A program made the translations under genes and the position numbers. Shown piece by piece: positions 1 through 8,266 of a stretch of DNA of 33,741 nt. Under the pieces are notes generated by a model, which had not been told where the DNA came from, did no database searches, and was given only the letters and a program-made list of their open reading frames with translations. The stretch covers positions 1 through 33,741 of the forward strand of contig CALZIO010000012.1 in NCBI GenBank assembly GCA_945787785.1. Direction: 5' to 3'. Each line of letters opens with the position of its first letter. The stretch's first letter is position 1. This stretch comes from an uncultured Chromatiaceae bacterium. GTDB taxonomy: Bacteria > Pseudomonadota > Gammaproteobacteria > Tenderiales > Tenderiaceae.

Positions 1-302
1 GTGGTTTACTATTCTATCGTTTACTAGAGCAGGCCGTCGTTACTGAGCCAGTTGTTTATGAAAATATTAGAAGCGGCAATCACAAGATGTAGTGGGTAGT
101 GGAGCTAAATGGATACCCCATTTTTTTATACAGTTCAACCTACACACCGTATATAGCACTCTGCCGAAATTTGGTAACATAAACTGTAAGGGTATTTTGA
201 ATTAGACAAAAATCACTCTAAATTTTCAAGACCTGTTTTAAGCATGCCAAGGGAATGCTGCTTAACGGGGCGATATGTTTGTTTTAGCCAAGGAAAATAT
301 TA
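1..302. other. Window-edge region before the first clear gene
   Basis: Positions 3-89 are open in frame 3 and read about 29 residues that look protein-like (including LLEQAVVTEPVVYENI), ending in a TAG at 90-92. This could be the 3' end of a gene that starts outside the window, but the piece is too short to assign to a family. The remaining 210 bases are AT-rich with no recognisable RNA gene. A short inverted repeat (AGCAT at 241-245, ATGCT at 255-259) lies just upstream of the zinc-ribbon gene; it is short enough to be chance. Confidence 0.3.
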
Positions 303-635
303 ATGAAAGACAGAGTCTGCACCAATTGTTATCACGTCGGTCAACCCACAGTTCAGGGGATGGGCAGCTTTGCCGTCGATATATTAATGTGGTTGGTCTT
401 TTTCAGCCTGTCGATGTTTTCTTCCGTATTCCCGCTGATGTTAATTCCGCTGGGCTGGACTATTTATCACATTGCTATTTACCGCAAGTCCACCTGCCCC
501 GAATGCGGACGATTGAACATGGTAAGCACAACCAGCAAAAAAGGCCTGAAGGCACTCGAGGGGCCAAGTGTCGTTGTTTCCTATTCCGCCGCGGATGACC
601 CGGATAGAAAAGATGAGGCTCAACCCAAAACCTGA
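303..635 (+). CDS. Small membrane protein with split zinc ribbon
   Basis: A 110-residue protein of unknown function. Two Cys pairs, CTNC near residue 7 and CPEC near residue 62, flank a hydrophobic stretch of about 35 residues (roughly 24-58) that could be a membrane hairpin. The two pairs could form one zinc ribbon brought together by the hairpin. The layout CxxC, hydrophobic segment, CPxC recalls LITAF-type zinc ribbons, but this is a resemblance in architecture only. The charged tail (about 40 residues) is probably cytoplasmic. The start is supported by an AAGGA ribosome-binding site about eight bases upstream of the ATG. It appears to stand alone: the next gene begins 220 bases later. I am fairly sure that it is a gene and unsure of its role. 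Confidence 0.7.
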   Translation: MKDRVCTNCYHVGQPTVQGMGSFAVDILMWLVFFSLSMFSSVFPLMLIPLGWTIYHIAIYRKSTCPECGRLNMVSTTSKKGLKALEGPSVVVSYSAADDPDRKDEAQPKT

Positions 636-855
636 TACAAGATTGCGGCGCGAGTGATTCAGAACAACAGCACAGCGGACAATTGAATCCTAACCAATAG
701 CGTCCTACTCTTGGCACGCGGAAATCATACAAACTACTCAGCAAATCCTCCCGGGAATTGCTATGATTCAAAATTCCAGCTGTTGCATTAATTTCAGTAT
801 GTAAGTCGTCGTACTCCGACAAATTAGATCTGACCAGGAGGCCAGGTAGACAGCC

Positions 856-1203
856 ATGAGAAAAGGACATCGGAACATCTGGGCCCTGGCCAAACACCCA
901 TCAATCAAACGTATTCTGTTGCGCCTTGAACAGAAAGTAGGTCCGGGAAAAGTTATCATTCTGAACGAGGCACTAGATGAGAAAGCAATACGTATCACTT
1001 CCTATTCCGGTGAAGCAAGCGCCTATATTTACAGTTACGCTCAAACAGAAGGACGTTACGGTCTTGATCTAGAGCATCCAGCGCTAATTGAGACTGATCT
1101 GAATGATCAAACCAAACACCATAACGAGTTAACAAGTGATCAAGTCATTCGCTTGGTGATCTCACATCTCGAAATCAGACAAGAACTGCAACTCATTTCG
1201 TAA
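856..1203 (+). CDS. Hypothetical protein, 115 aa
   Basis: I do not recognise this family. The 115-residue product has no signal peptide, membrane segment or Cys motif. The N-terminus is basic (RKGHRN, KHPSIKR). The middle alternates in a way expected of beta strands (KVIILNEAL, IRITSYSGEASAYIYSY), and the C-terminal third is predicted helical (DQVIRLVISHLEIRQEL). It is probably a small soluble cytoplasmic protein. An AGG lies about nine bases upstream of the ATG, and a stronger AGGAGG sits too far away (about 14 bases) to be ideal. No operon partner is evident: 220 bases separate it from the upstream gene and 337 from the downstream one. Confidence 0.55.
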   Translation: MRKGHRNIWALAKHPSIKRILLRLEQKVGPGKVIILNEALDEKAIRITSYSGEASAYIYSYAQTEGRYGLDLEHPALIETDLNDQTKHHNELTSDQVIRLVISHLEIRQELQLIS

Positions 1204-1540
1204 ACATCTCCACCTTAGTCACACTCACACACACTCCAACGCAAGAATTCGCGGCTTTCCAAGCGCTGTGGATGTTGAAAAAATTGTTGAGTGCTGGCTT
1301 GCTATATTACCCTGCCATCACACTTAAACACCACCTCACCACCAAGCCGCCTGTTAATAATATTGGCATCAGACATACGCTCATAAACGCTCCTGGGTCT
1401 TTTGTTCCCAGTAGTCGCCAACAACCTGCGAACCTTACATAAACATTTTGATTTGTGTTGATGAACAATGGACCACACAGTGATGTAAGGATCATCAATA
1501 CTGAACGACTAAATCGTTAAACGCGGCGAGTAACTAATTA
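1204..1540. other. Intergenic region, 337 bp, no gene seen
   Basis: No convincing coding frame was found. An antisense frame at 1307-1498 has no family resemblance and no ribosome-binding site. Two short inverted repeats are visible: CTGGG/CCCAG at 1393-1411, with no T-run to make it a terminator, and AACGA/TCGTT at 1504-1518, which lies 22 bases before the DUF3179 start codon and could be an operator or chance. I could not pick out a confident promoter. Confidence 0.4.
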
Positions 1541-2500
1541 ATGACTATTCAAAATCCAAAACGGCTTGGCCTACTTGTCTTACTACTAGTGGCAACGGTA
1601 ATTGTTTCGCAATTAATCATTGCCGGGCCGTTTAACGATTTCGACATCAGCAACAGCGCTATCCCCACCACTGAGATCCACCAGGGTGGGCCGCCACGCG
1701 ACGGTATCCCCGCTATCGACAAGCCTAAATTTATCTCTGCCAATCAGGCAACATATCTCAAAGAAGATGACCGGGTATTAGGTCTGTATCGCAATGGCGT
1801 CAGCAAGGCTTACCCCATCTCCATTATGAACTGGCATGAGATTGTGAATGATGACATTGGCGGTGAGGCGGTCGTGGTCAGCTTTTGCCCTCTGTGCGGG
1901 ACTGGCGTTGCATTTTCTGCTCATGCTGCAGGAACACGACTCAGCTTTGGCGTGTCAGGCCTGCTCTATAACAGTGATGTTTTGCTCTATGACCGTGAAA
2001 CCGAATCGCTCTGGTCACAACTGCTGGCGCTCGCAATCTCCGGCCCAATGAAGAACACAAAGCTTAAGTTGGTCTCACTGGAACATACAAGTTGGGCGGA
2101 CTGGCACAGACGCCATCCAGGGACACTGGTGCTTTCCACTAATACCGGCTATTCGCGCAATTATAATCGCGACCCGTATGCTGGTTATGAAGATAGTAAT
2201 GGCATTTATTTTCCGGTATCGCACCGCGACCCTCGTTATCATCCGAAGGAACGGGTACTAGGCATCGAGATCAATGACCAATATAAAGCTTATCCGTTTG
2301 CGGAATTAAGCAAAACCAATGGTATGGTCGAGGATGTGTTTAGTGGAGTAACACTGAAGATTCACTATGATGGCAACAATCATAGCGCCCGTGTTTTCGA
2401 TCAACAAGGAGAGGCAGTACCGGCCATCACGGCCTTCTGGTTTGCCTGGATTGCCTTCCACCCCGAAACAACTGTGTTCAAGGCTGCGCGAACCAAGTAG
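1541..2500 (+). CDS. DUF3179 domain-containing protein
   Basis: A 319-residue protein with an N-terminal hydrophobic segment (about residues 10-29, rich in Leu and Val) that serves as a signal peptide or anchor, so the body is probably periplasmic. The DUF3179 signature is clear: the ISIMNWHEIVND block (about 93-104), the conserved Cys motif SFCPLCGTGVAF (about 114-125), then the downstream VSGLLYNSDVLLYDRET block and the SLWSQ motif. A second repeat of the family theme (ERVLGIEINDQYKAYPF) lies near residue 238. The biochemical function of DUF3179 is not established; the paired cysteines suggest metal or redox chemistry, which is inference. Length fits the family. The gene stands alone and converges with the signalling operon, whose last stop lies 113 bases away on the other strand. 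Confidence 0.9.
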   Translation: MTIQNPKRLGLLVLLLVATVIVSQLIIAGPFNDFDISNSAIPTTEIHQGGPPRDGIPAIDKPKFISANQATYLKEDDRVLGLYRNGVSKAYPISIMNWHEIVNDDIGGEAVVVSFCPLCGTGVAFSAHAAGTRLSFGVSGLLYNSDVLLYDRETESLWSQLLALAISGPMKNTKLKLVSLEHTSWADWHRRHPGTLVLSTNTGYSRNYNRDPYAGYEDSNGIYFPVSHRDPRYHPKERVLGIEINDQYKAYPFAELSKTNGMVEDVFSGVTLKIHYDGNNHSARVFDQQGEAVPAITAFWFAWIAFHPETTVFKAARTK

Positions 2501-2613
2501 GCGCAGGAGCTACAATTTAAAACTTCGCGTGAATGAATCTTTTTAACTACATATTGGGAGGGTGAGAACTAGTAAATGCGGCCTTGGGAAGATTTGATGT
2601 TATTCCTCAGCAC

Positions 2614-4380
2614 TCACAGACTATTTTTTTGAAGAACAAAAGCGGGGAACTCTTCTTTAGGCAAAGGCTTGCTATAAAAGAACCCTTGAATCTGATCACA
2701 TTTAAGATTTTTAAGAAATGCCAGCTGCGCTTCATTTTCAACGCCTTCAGCGACTGTTTTCAAACCCAGGCTGTGCGCCATGGCAATCACCGCAGTGACA
2801 ATTGCTTTATCGTCATCATCAGTATCAAGATCCATTACAAAAGAGCGATCTATCTTCAATTCATCCAGTGGAAATTTTTTCAAGTAACTCAAGGATGAGT
2901 AACCGGTACCAAAATCGTCAATTGATATAGAGGTCTTCAACTCTTTCAGTCGACTTAGGGTGGATGCATTTTTTTCAGGATCCCCCATTATCATACTCTC
3001 TGTTATCTCAAGCACTAAACATCTTGGATCCAGACCACTACTTTCTATGGCATCTTGCACAACCCGCGCAATATCCTGACCACGAAATTGCTCACTTGAG
3101 AAATTTACTGAAATGGTTAAATCTGTTAACCCTTGCAACTTCCAGGCTTGAGTCTGCCTGCAAGCCTCATGCAGCACCCACTCTCCAATAGGAACAATCA
3201 AACCTGTCTCTTCCGCCAAGGGAATAAAATCCGCTGGTGATATAAAACCCAGCTCGGGACTGATCCAGCGTATCAGCGCCTCCATGCCAGTGACATGACC
3301 AGTTTTGGTATCTATTTTGGGTTGGTAATAGAGCACCAGCTCATCATTATCGATCGCCTTGCGCAAATAGCCCTCAAGCTTTAAACGTTTTGAAGACTTT
3401 TCGTTGATCTCTTTTGAATAAAACTGATATTTGTTTCTTCCTTGCTTCTTCGCGTAGCTTGTTGCACTGGCGGCTTTAGCAAGCAAGGTATCTGCATTCC
3501 CATCATCTGGGTAAGCGGCGATACCAATACTGGACGGAATAACTAACTCATTTCCTTCAAAATTAAATACCTTGCCCATTTCAGCAAGAATACGCCTGGC
3601 AACAGTAGCTGCATTCTCTACATCACCAATAGCAGGTAATAATACTGTGAATTCAGATGTTCCTACACGTGCAGCAATACTTGATTGCGTATTCTTATGT
3701 TGCTGAGTAACAACATCACTATCACGCAGCTGACCTTTAAGCCTTTGGGTAATCTCTTTTAGAAGAGCATCGCCCACTTTAGGACCAAAGGTATCATTGA
3801 TTTCCTTAAACTGACCAATTCCGATGTGCATGACCGCCACAGCACTATCATCACGCTCAGCCTGCTTAATCGCCCAACCCAATCGGTCCTGGAATAAGCT
3901 CCTATTCGGCAGACCTGTCGACGCATCGTAATAGGCAAGCTGATCCTGATATGCCTTAACTGTCAGGGTATTTCTAAGGCGTAGCGCCAACTCACTGGCA
4001 TCTACAGGTTTCGAAAGAAAATCGGTTGCCCCCAACTCTAAAGCTTTTAGTTTAGTCTCAGCCTCAGTTGAGGAAGTAAGGATAATCACGGGAATATGTC
4101 TTAGCCTCTCATCAGCACGCTTCGCTTCAAGAATGTCGAAACCTGATACACCAGGCATTTGCAAGTCCAGCAATAGCACATCTGGCAGCTCTTTTTCCAT
4201 AATCGACATTGCTTCCGCCGACTTATCCGTGAGGATAAAGTTATGGTAGCCTGACTCTTCCAAATGTATCTGAATAATCTCCATATTTATCTGCTCGTCA
4301 TCAACCATCATAATGGTTGAATCCATCAATTGCTGATGGAGTTCGTTATATTCAGTTGAAGTATCGTTATCAAACATCAT
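2614..4380 (-). CDS. Response regulator: receiver, degenerate GGDEF, intact EAL
   Basis: A 588-residue cytoplasmic response regulator and the probable output of the phosphorelay encoded just upstream. The receiver (about 20-142) keeps all key residues: the acidic pair Asp27-Asp28, phosphoacceptor Asp72 in LLLDLQMPG, Thr102 and Lys124 (LSKPVD). The GGDEF domain (about 150-320) has GTSEF at 240-244 in place of GG(D/E)EF, so cyclase activity is unlikely. The EAL domain (about 330-585) keeps the catalytic set: EAL at 367-369, Asn426, Glu458, Asp488-Asp489 (DDFGTG), Lys509 and the AEGVE motif near 545. I infer a c-di-GMP phosphodiesterase controlled by receiver phosphorylation. It starts 47 bases after the receiver-HPt gene, as the last gene of a minus-strand operon. 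Its receiver is a close paralogue of the receiver in that neighbour. Confidence 0.93.
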   Translation of the reverse strand: MMFDNDTSTEYNELHQQLMDSTIMMVDDEQINMEIIQIHLEESGYHNFILTDKSAEAMSIMEKELPDVLLLDLQMPGVSGFDILEAKRADERLRHIPVIILTSSTEAETKLKALELGATDFLSKPVDASELALRLRNTLTVKAYQDQLAYYDASTGLPNRSLFQDRLGWAIKQAERDDSAVAVMHIGIGQFKEINDTFGPKVGDALLKEITQRLKGQLRDSDVVTQQHKNTQSSIAARVGTSEFTVLLPAIGDVENAATVARRILAEMGKVFNFEGNELVIPSSIGIAAYPDDGNADTLLAKAASATSYAKKQGRNKYQFYSKEINEKSSKRLKLEGYLRKAIDNDELVLYYQPKIDTKTGHVTGMEALIRWISPELGFISPADFIPLAEETGLIVPIGEWVLHEACRQTQAWKLQGLTDLTISVNFSSEQFRGQDIARVVQDAIESSGLDPRCLVLEITESMIMGDPEKNASTLSRLKELKTSISIDDFGTGYSSLSYLKKFPLDELKIDRSFVMDLDTDDDDKAIVTAVIAMAHSLGLKTVAEGVENEAQLAFLKNLKCDQIQGFFYSKPLPKEEFPAFVLQKNSL

Positions 4381-4427
4381 GTCACCATTACAATTCTACA
4401 AACGCCCTACGAACATGAATCATCTAC

Positions 4428-5279
4428 TTATTCACCCGGTAGAATAATTCTATCTGCAATCTGGTGAAGCGTGGAAATTGCTTCATCAATCTCTCTCTCA
4501 TTCCTTTTTTTAGCGAACTGCTCAAGATCTCTGGCAGGATCGGTAAAAACACTAAACCCAACTGTGCCACCTGAACCCTTGAGCCAATGCGCCAATGTGG
4601 CTAACTCTTCAAAGTCTTTTGCCTCCCTGGCCGCATCCATCGCATGCAACTGTTCATTCAGGCGAACTCTAAACCGCTCGACCAAAGCGCGTATACGTGG
4701 ATTATCAAGCGGCAATTGGCAAACCAGGTTGGTAGAGCTCTTCTCATTCTCACTGGAAGACGAGGCTGTCTCATTTTCTATGCCATCTAAAAGACCATAG
4801 CTGCTTGGCTGTTCTAAATTCACATAGGCCTTTGCCATAAGTGTATTTCGGACTCGCAGCAGCAACTCACTTGCATCGACAGGTCTGGACAAGAAATCTG
4901 CCACCCCCAGCTCCAGCGCTTTATGTTTTATCTCTGTATCAGTGGATGATGTAACGATAATCACCGAAATCTGTTTTAAGTGTTCATCTTCATGCACAGC
5001 AGACAGAATATCTAGCCCTGTCACTTCAGGCATCATCAAGGCTACCAAGAGTAGATCCGGCTGCTCTTTTCTTAATAATGAAACTGTCTGTGCGGGCTGA
5101 TTAGTTGTAATGAATTTTCTATACCCCGCACTTTCCAAATGTATTTGGATAACTTCCATATTTATAGGCTCGTTATCCACAATCATAATGGTTGCATCTT
5201 TAAGCTGCCAGGCCGGACCACCAAGCGCGGTCTTCTTATTTGCATCTATCATTAAGCCTAAATCCCACACTATTTCCAT
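4428..5279 (-). CDS. Degenerate receiver fused to HPt domain
   Basis: A 283-residue protein with a receiver-like domain (about 28-152) and a C-terminal HPt domain (about 185-280). The receiver is plainly a copy of the one in the next gene (shared blocks include INMEVIQIHLE, KALELG, PVDASEL) but has lost its chemistry: the phosphoacceptor Asp is Ala80 (LLLVALMMP), the acidic pair is Asp35-Asn36, and the conserved Lys is Arg132. The HPt domain keeps its phosphorylatable His231 in LAHWLKGSGGTVGF and closely matches the two HPt domains of the upstream kinase. I infer a phosphotransfer protein with a non-phosphorylatable regulatory receiver. The ATG lies two bases after the kinase stop, suggesting translational coupling. 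A second ATG at residue 10 (position 5252), with AGG just upstream, is an alternative start that would align better with the paralogue. Confidence 0.9.
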   Translation of the reverse strand: MEIVWDLGLMIDANKKTALGGPAWQLKDATIMIVDNEPINMEVIQIHLESAGYRKFITTNQPAQTVSLLRKEQPDLLLVALMMPEVTGLDILSAVHEDEHLKQISVIIVTSSTDTEIKHKALELGVADFLSRPVDASELLLRVRNTLMAKAYVNLEQPSSYGLLDGIENETASSSSENEKSSTNLVCQLPLDNPRIRALVERFRVRLNEQLHAMDAAREAKDFEELATLAHWLKGSGGTVGFSVFTDPARDLEQFAKKRNEREIDEAISTLHQIADRIILPGE

Positions 5280-5281
5280 TT

Positions 5282-8209
5282 CTAACTAACATTGATTTTT
5301 CCCTCCATCATTGTTTCGGGTTCTACGTGTTCAGTTGGCATAGTGATACGATCAGCCAGCAGGCGGAGTGTCGCAAGCGCAGCTTCTATCTGATCTCCAT
5401 TATTTTCCTTGGCCAATTTCTCCAGGTTTTGAGCTGGCTCAGTAAAAGCATCAAATCCCACTGTGCCTGCAGCGCCTTTTAACCAATGTGCCAAGCTAGC
5501 CAGCTGCTCAAAGTCTCTTTCATGCCAGGCCGCTTCCATCGTTCCAAGCTGTTCATTCAGACGAACGGTAAACTTAGCCACAATCGGTCGCATGCGTGGA
5601 TTGCCTGATAACAAACGGGAAACCAGTTTAGCCGGGATTTCTGTTGAGCTATTGTCAGATGAATTTTTCTGCACCTCTGATTCAGTAAAGCTTGGTTTAT
5701 CTATTTCGAGTTTGTTACTCAATTGGCGCAACTCGACTATCAACTCACCGCAATGCTTCTTATCATTAAGCTTGGAGGATTGTTCTAGCTTCTTTGCCGG
5801 CTCGGTGAAAACATCAAAACCCACTGTCCCACCGGCCCCTTTTAACCAGTGCGCCAGGCTGGCCAGCTTTTCAAAGTCTTGTTCTTTGCAAGCGTCTTGC
5901 ATCATCACAAGCTGTTCATTTAGGCGAACAATAAACCTTTCAATAATAGTACGTATGCGTGGGTTATCGACTGATAGGCGAGATACTATGTACGCATCTT
6001 GCGCTTCTTGCGGATAACTTGAAGCCGTTTGTGCTTTATGTGACTCATCATTAACAACCACTTGTTGTCGGCCACCCAAATGCTCCGCCATCATGCCGAG
6101 CAAGCCATCAATGTCGATGGGTTTAGTCATAAAACCTGAATAACCTGCCTGAACGCACTTCTCTTCTACATCACCCATGGCATGTGCAGTCAATGCCACA
6201 ATCGGAACCTTCACACCTTTTTCGCGCATCAAACTTGCCGCTGTATAACCATCCATCACAGGCATTGACACATCCATGAGGATCATTTCATAGTCCGCTG
6301 CGAATGCCATGTCTGAGCCTTGTTTGCCATCTACTGCAACATCGACCGTTAGACCAACTTCCTCAAGCACCAATTTAACCAGCGCACGATTCTCATCGCC
6401 ATCATCTACCACCAGAACGCGTGCAGCCGGGAATTGCCACTGTACTTTTTCATCGGATCTGACTTCTGCCTCATCCTCAAGTTGAAGCATATCCTCGGGC
6501 TGCAGCAGCTTGACCCCCTCCAGAGGACCCGTATCAATCAATACTGTGAAGACACTGCCCTGACCCACTTCACTGCGTACGCTGATATCACCACCCAGTG
6601 CTTCTGCAAATTTTTTACTAATAGAAAGTCCCAGGCCTGTACCACCGAAACGCCTTGTGATCGAACTATCTGCCTGTTCAAAGGGTTTAAAGATACTTTC
6701 AGCCTGTGGTTCCGTCATTCCTATCCCTGTGTCGATAACATCAATCGCCAGCTGATCTTTACCTTCCACCTTCTGCAACCGGGCATCAAGTTTCACACCA
6801 CCTATCTCGGTAAACTTAATCGAATTACCCACAAGATTGGTTATTATCTGGCGCAGACGCACCGGGTCAGACTGGATAGTTTCCGGGATAGGTGCCGAGG
6901 GTTCGAATGTTAAGCTAATGCCTTTCTCCATTGCCTTTACACCTAGCACCACAATCATTTCCCTAATAATTGCGTGAGGCGAACATGTGATCTGTTCAAC
7001 TTCAAAATTTCCCGCCTCGACCTTGGAAAGATCAAGAATGTCATTAATCAATTCCAACAGATGTTTGCCACTGGAATGTATGGTATTCAGGTGTTTCTTT
7101 GTATCATTTTCGTTATTGCCATAACCGCGTTTAAGTACTTCAGTAAAACCGAGGATTGCATTCATCGGCGTACGAATCTCATGACTCATGTTGGCAAGAA
7201 AATCACTTTTCGATTTATTCGCCAAGTCGGCCTCTTCTTTTGACTTACGCAGCTCTATTTCTTTCTCTTCCAGCAGGGTTACGTCATCAAAACTGACCAA
7301 CACACCACCCACCTTGCTGCCAGTGCCCAATATCGGAGAGCAATTCGCTATGAAGGTTCGCCTATTTGTATCATCCGTCTGTAAACGCAGCATATTGTTC
7401 ATCTGCGGCTGCCCCTGACTCAAAGCCGCCTTCCATGGGGAATCTTCACTCTGCAGCTGATCGCCACTCGTAGTGGTCCACTGAAAGTCCGACACACGAT
7501 AGCCGAGCAGATCGTCAGCGGCCTTACCCACCAGAGCGGCAAAGGCCTGATTCGCCAGCACCACACGCTCTCTGCTATCGAGCACCAACAAACCTTCGGC
7601 AATGGTATCCAACGTCGACCGAACCCTGCCTGGTATCGCCGCAGAAGGATTCAATTGTGTCAACATTTTGCCAAGGTAAAAATAGTAAATACTAAAAGCG
7701 GACAAACTAAGAAAAGCAAGAAACAGGAACAACGGTTGTGTAAAAAACCCCAACCACCCTGGCACATCTAAAGGCTGAAACCGCAACTCCACCTGGCCCC
7801 ATTTACCTTCACTGTTCCAGATCGGAACTTGTAATTGTGAATCGGTAGAATGCTCACCTTCAAGCACCTGCCATTCCTGTTCGTGCTCACCTATGGTAAC
7901 AACGGCTTTACCGTCCTTACGCCTAACCGCTGCGGACAAAATATCGTCATTACGCTCAACCACAAATTTTAGATTAGCCTCCATGCGACGGATGTCTGAC
8001 TGGGTAATAAACGCAGTGGTATTCACTGCAACCGCCTCGGCAACAGCCACACGGCCCTCGCGAACAGCACTCTTTCTGTCCGGAATAAGTCCAAGCAAGT
8101 CCGCCGTCAGCACCAGGGTTGTCAACAGGGCAACAAGCCCGACAGTAATTCGGAATTTAGCGCTTTGCCCGCCGACAATCTGTTTAATAAAGTGCCATAC
8201 ACTTTTCAT
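5282..8209 (-). CDS. Hybrid sensor histidine kinase with two tandem HPt domains
   Basis: A 975-residue inner-membrane hybrid kinase. Domain order: membrane segment (about 20-42), periplasmic sensor (about 43-152), second membrane segment (about 153-178), PAS domain (about 195-315), dimerisation domain with His343 in MSHEIRTPMNAILGF, ATPase domain with the N box (ITNLVGNSIKF), DTGIGM and GGTGLGLSI motifs, and a receiver with Asp602-Asp603, phosphoacceptor Asp646 (LMDVSMPVMDGY) and Lys696. Two HPt domains follow, with His787 and His908, each in LAHWLKGA(G/A)GTVGF. Most kinases of this type carry at most one HPt, so the tandem pair is unusual. It is the first gene of a three-gene signalling run and begins 57 bases after the giant surface-protein gene, so it may be cotranscribed with it. 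The periplasmic sensor domain was not identified. Confidence 0.95.
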   Translation of the reverse strand: MKSVWHFIKQIVGGQSAKFRITVGLVALLTTLVLTADLLGLIPDRKSAVREGRVAVAEAVAVNTTAFITQSDIRRMEANLKFVVERNDDILSAAVRRKDGKAVVTIGEHEQEWQVLEGEHSTDSQLQVPIWNSEGKWGQVELRFQPLDVPGWLGFFTQPLFLFLAFLSLSAFSIYYFYLGKMLTQLNPSAAIPGRVRSTLDTIAEGLLVLDSRERVVLANQAFAALVGKAADDLLGYRVSDFQWTTTSGDQLQSEDSPWKAALSQGQPQMNNMLRLQTDDTNRRTFIANCSPILGTGSKVGGVLVSFDDVTLLEEKEIELRKSKEEADLANKSKSDFLANMSHEIRTPMNAILGFTEVLKRGYGNNENDTKKHLNTIHSSGKHLLELINDILDLSKVEAGNFEVEQITCSPHAIIREMIVVLGVKAMEKGISLTFEPSAPIPETIQSDPVRLRQIITNLVGNSIKFTEIGGVKLDARLQKVEGKDQLAIDVIDTGIGMTEPQAESIFKPFEQADSSITRRFGGTGLGLSISKKFAEALGGDISVRSEVGQGSVFTVLIDTGPLEGVKLLQPEDMLQLEDEAEVRSDEKVQWQFPAARVLVVDDGDENRALVKLVLEEVGLTVDVAVDGKQGSDMAFAADYEMILMDVSMPVMDGYTAASLMREKGVKVPIVALTAHAMGDVEEKCVQAGYSGFMTKPIDIDGLLGMMAEHLGGRQQVVVNDESHKAQTASSYPQEAQDAYIVSRLSVDNPRIRTIIERFIVRLNEQLVMMQDACKEQDFEKLASLAHWLKGAGGTVGFDVFTEPAKKLEQSSKLNDKKHCGELIVELRQLSNKLEIDKPSFTESEVQKNSSDNSSTEIPAKLVSRLLSGNPRMRPIVAKFTVRLNEQLGTMEAAWHERDFEQLASLAHWLKGAAGTVGFDAFTEPAQNLEKLAKENNGDQIEAALATLRLLADRITMPTEHVEPETMMEGKINVS

Positions 8210-8266
8210 GAAAATAACAGCTCCGATGTGAAAATCCTGCTCATTGACATGACAGATTAATGCCCC

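Noticed and set aside
1-92. Edge of an insertion sequence
   Set aside because: The short open frame and a nearby imperfect inverted pair (TGGGTA and TACCCCA) hinted at an IS end, but no transposase motif or target duplication could be seen.
1307-1498. 63-codon minus-strand frame in the 1204-1540 gap
   Set aside because: No start-site signal, no recognisable domain and a composition typical of non-coding sequence.
5463-6017. 184-codon plus-strand frame opposite the kinase HPt domains
   Set aside because: Antisense to well-supported HPt coding sequence; its internal repetition mirrors the two HPt domains.
6434-6913. 159-codon plus-strand frame opposite the kinase ATPase domain
   Set aside because: The opposite strand carries complete kinase motifs; no independent support.
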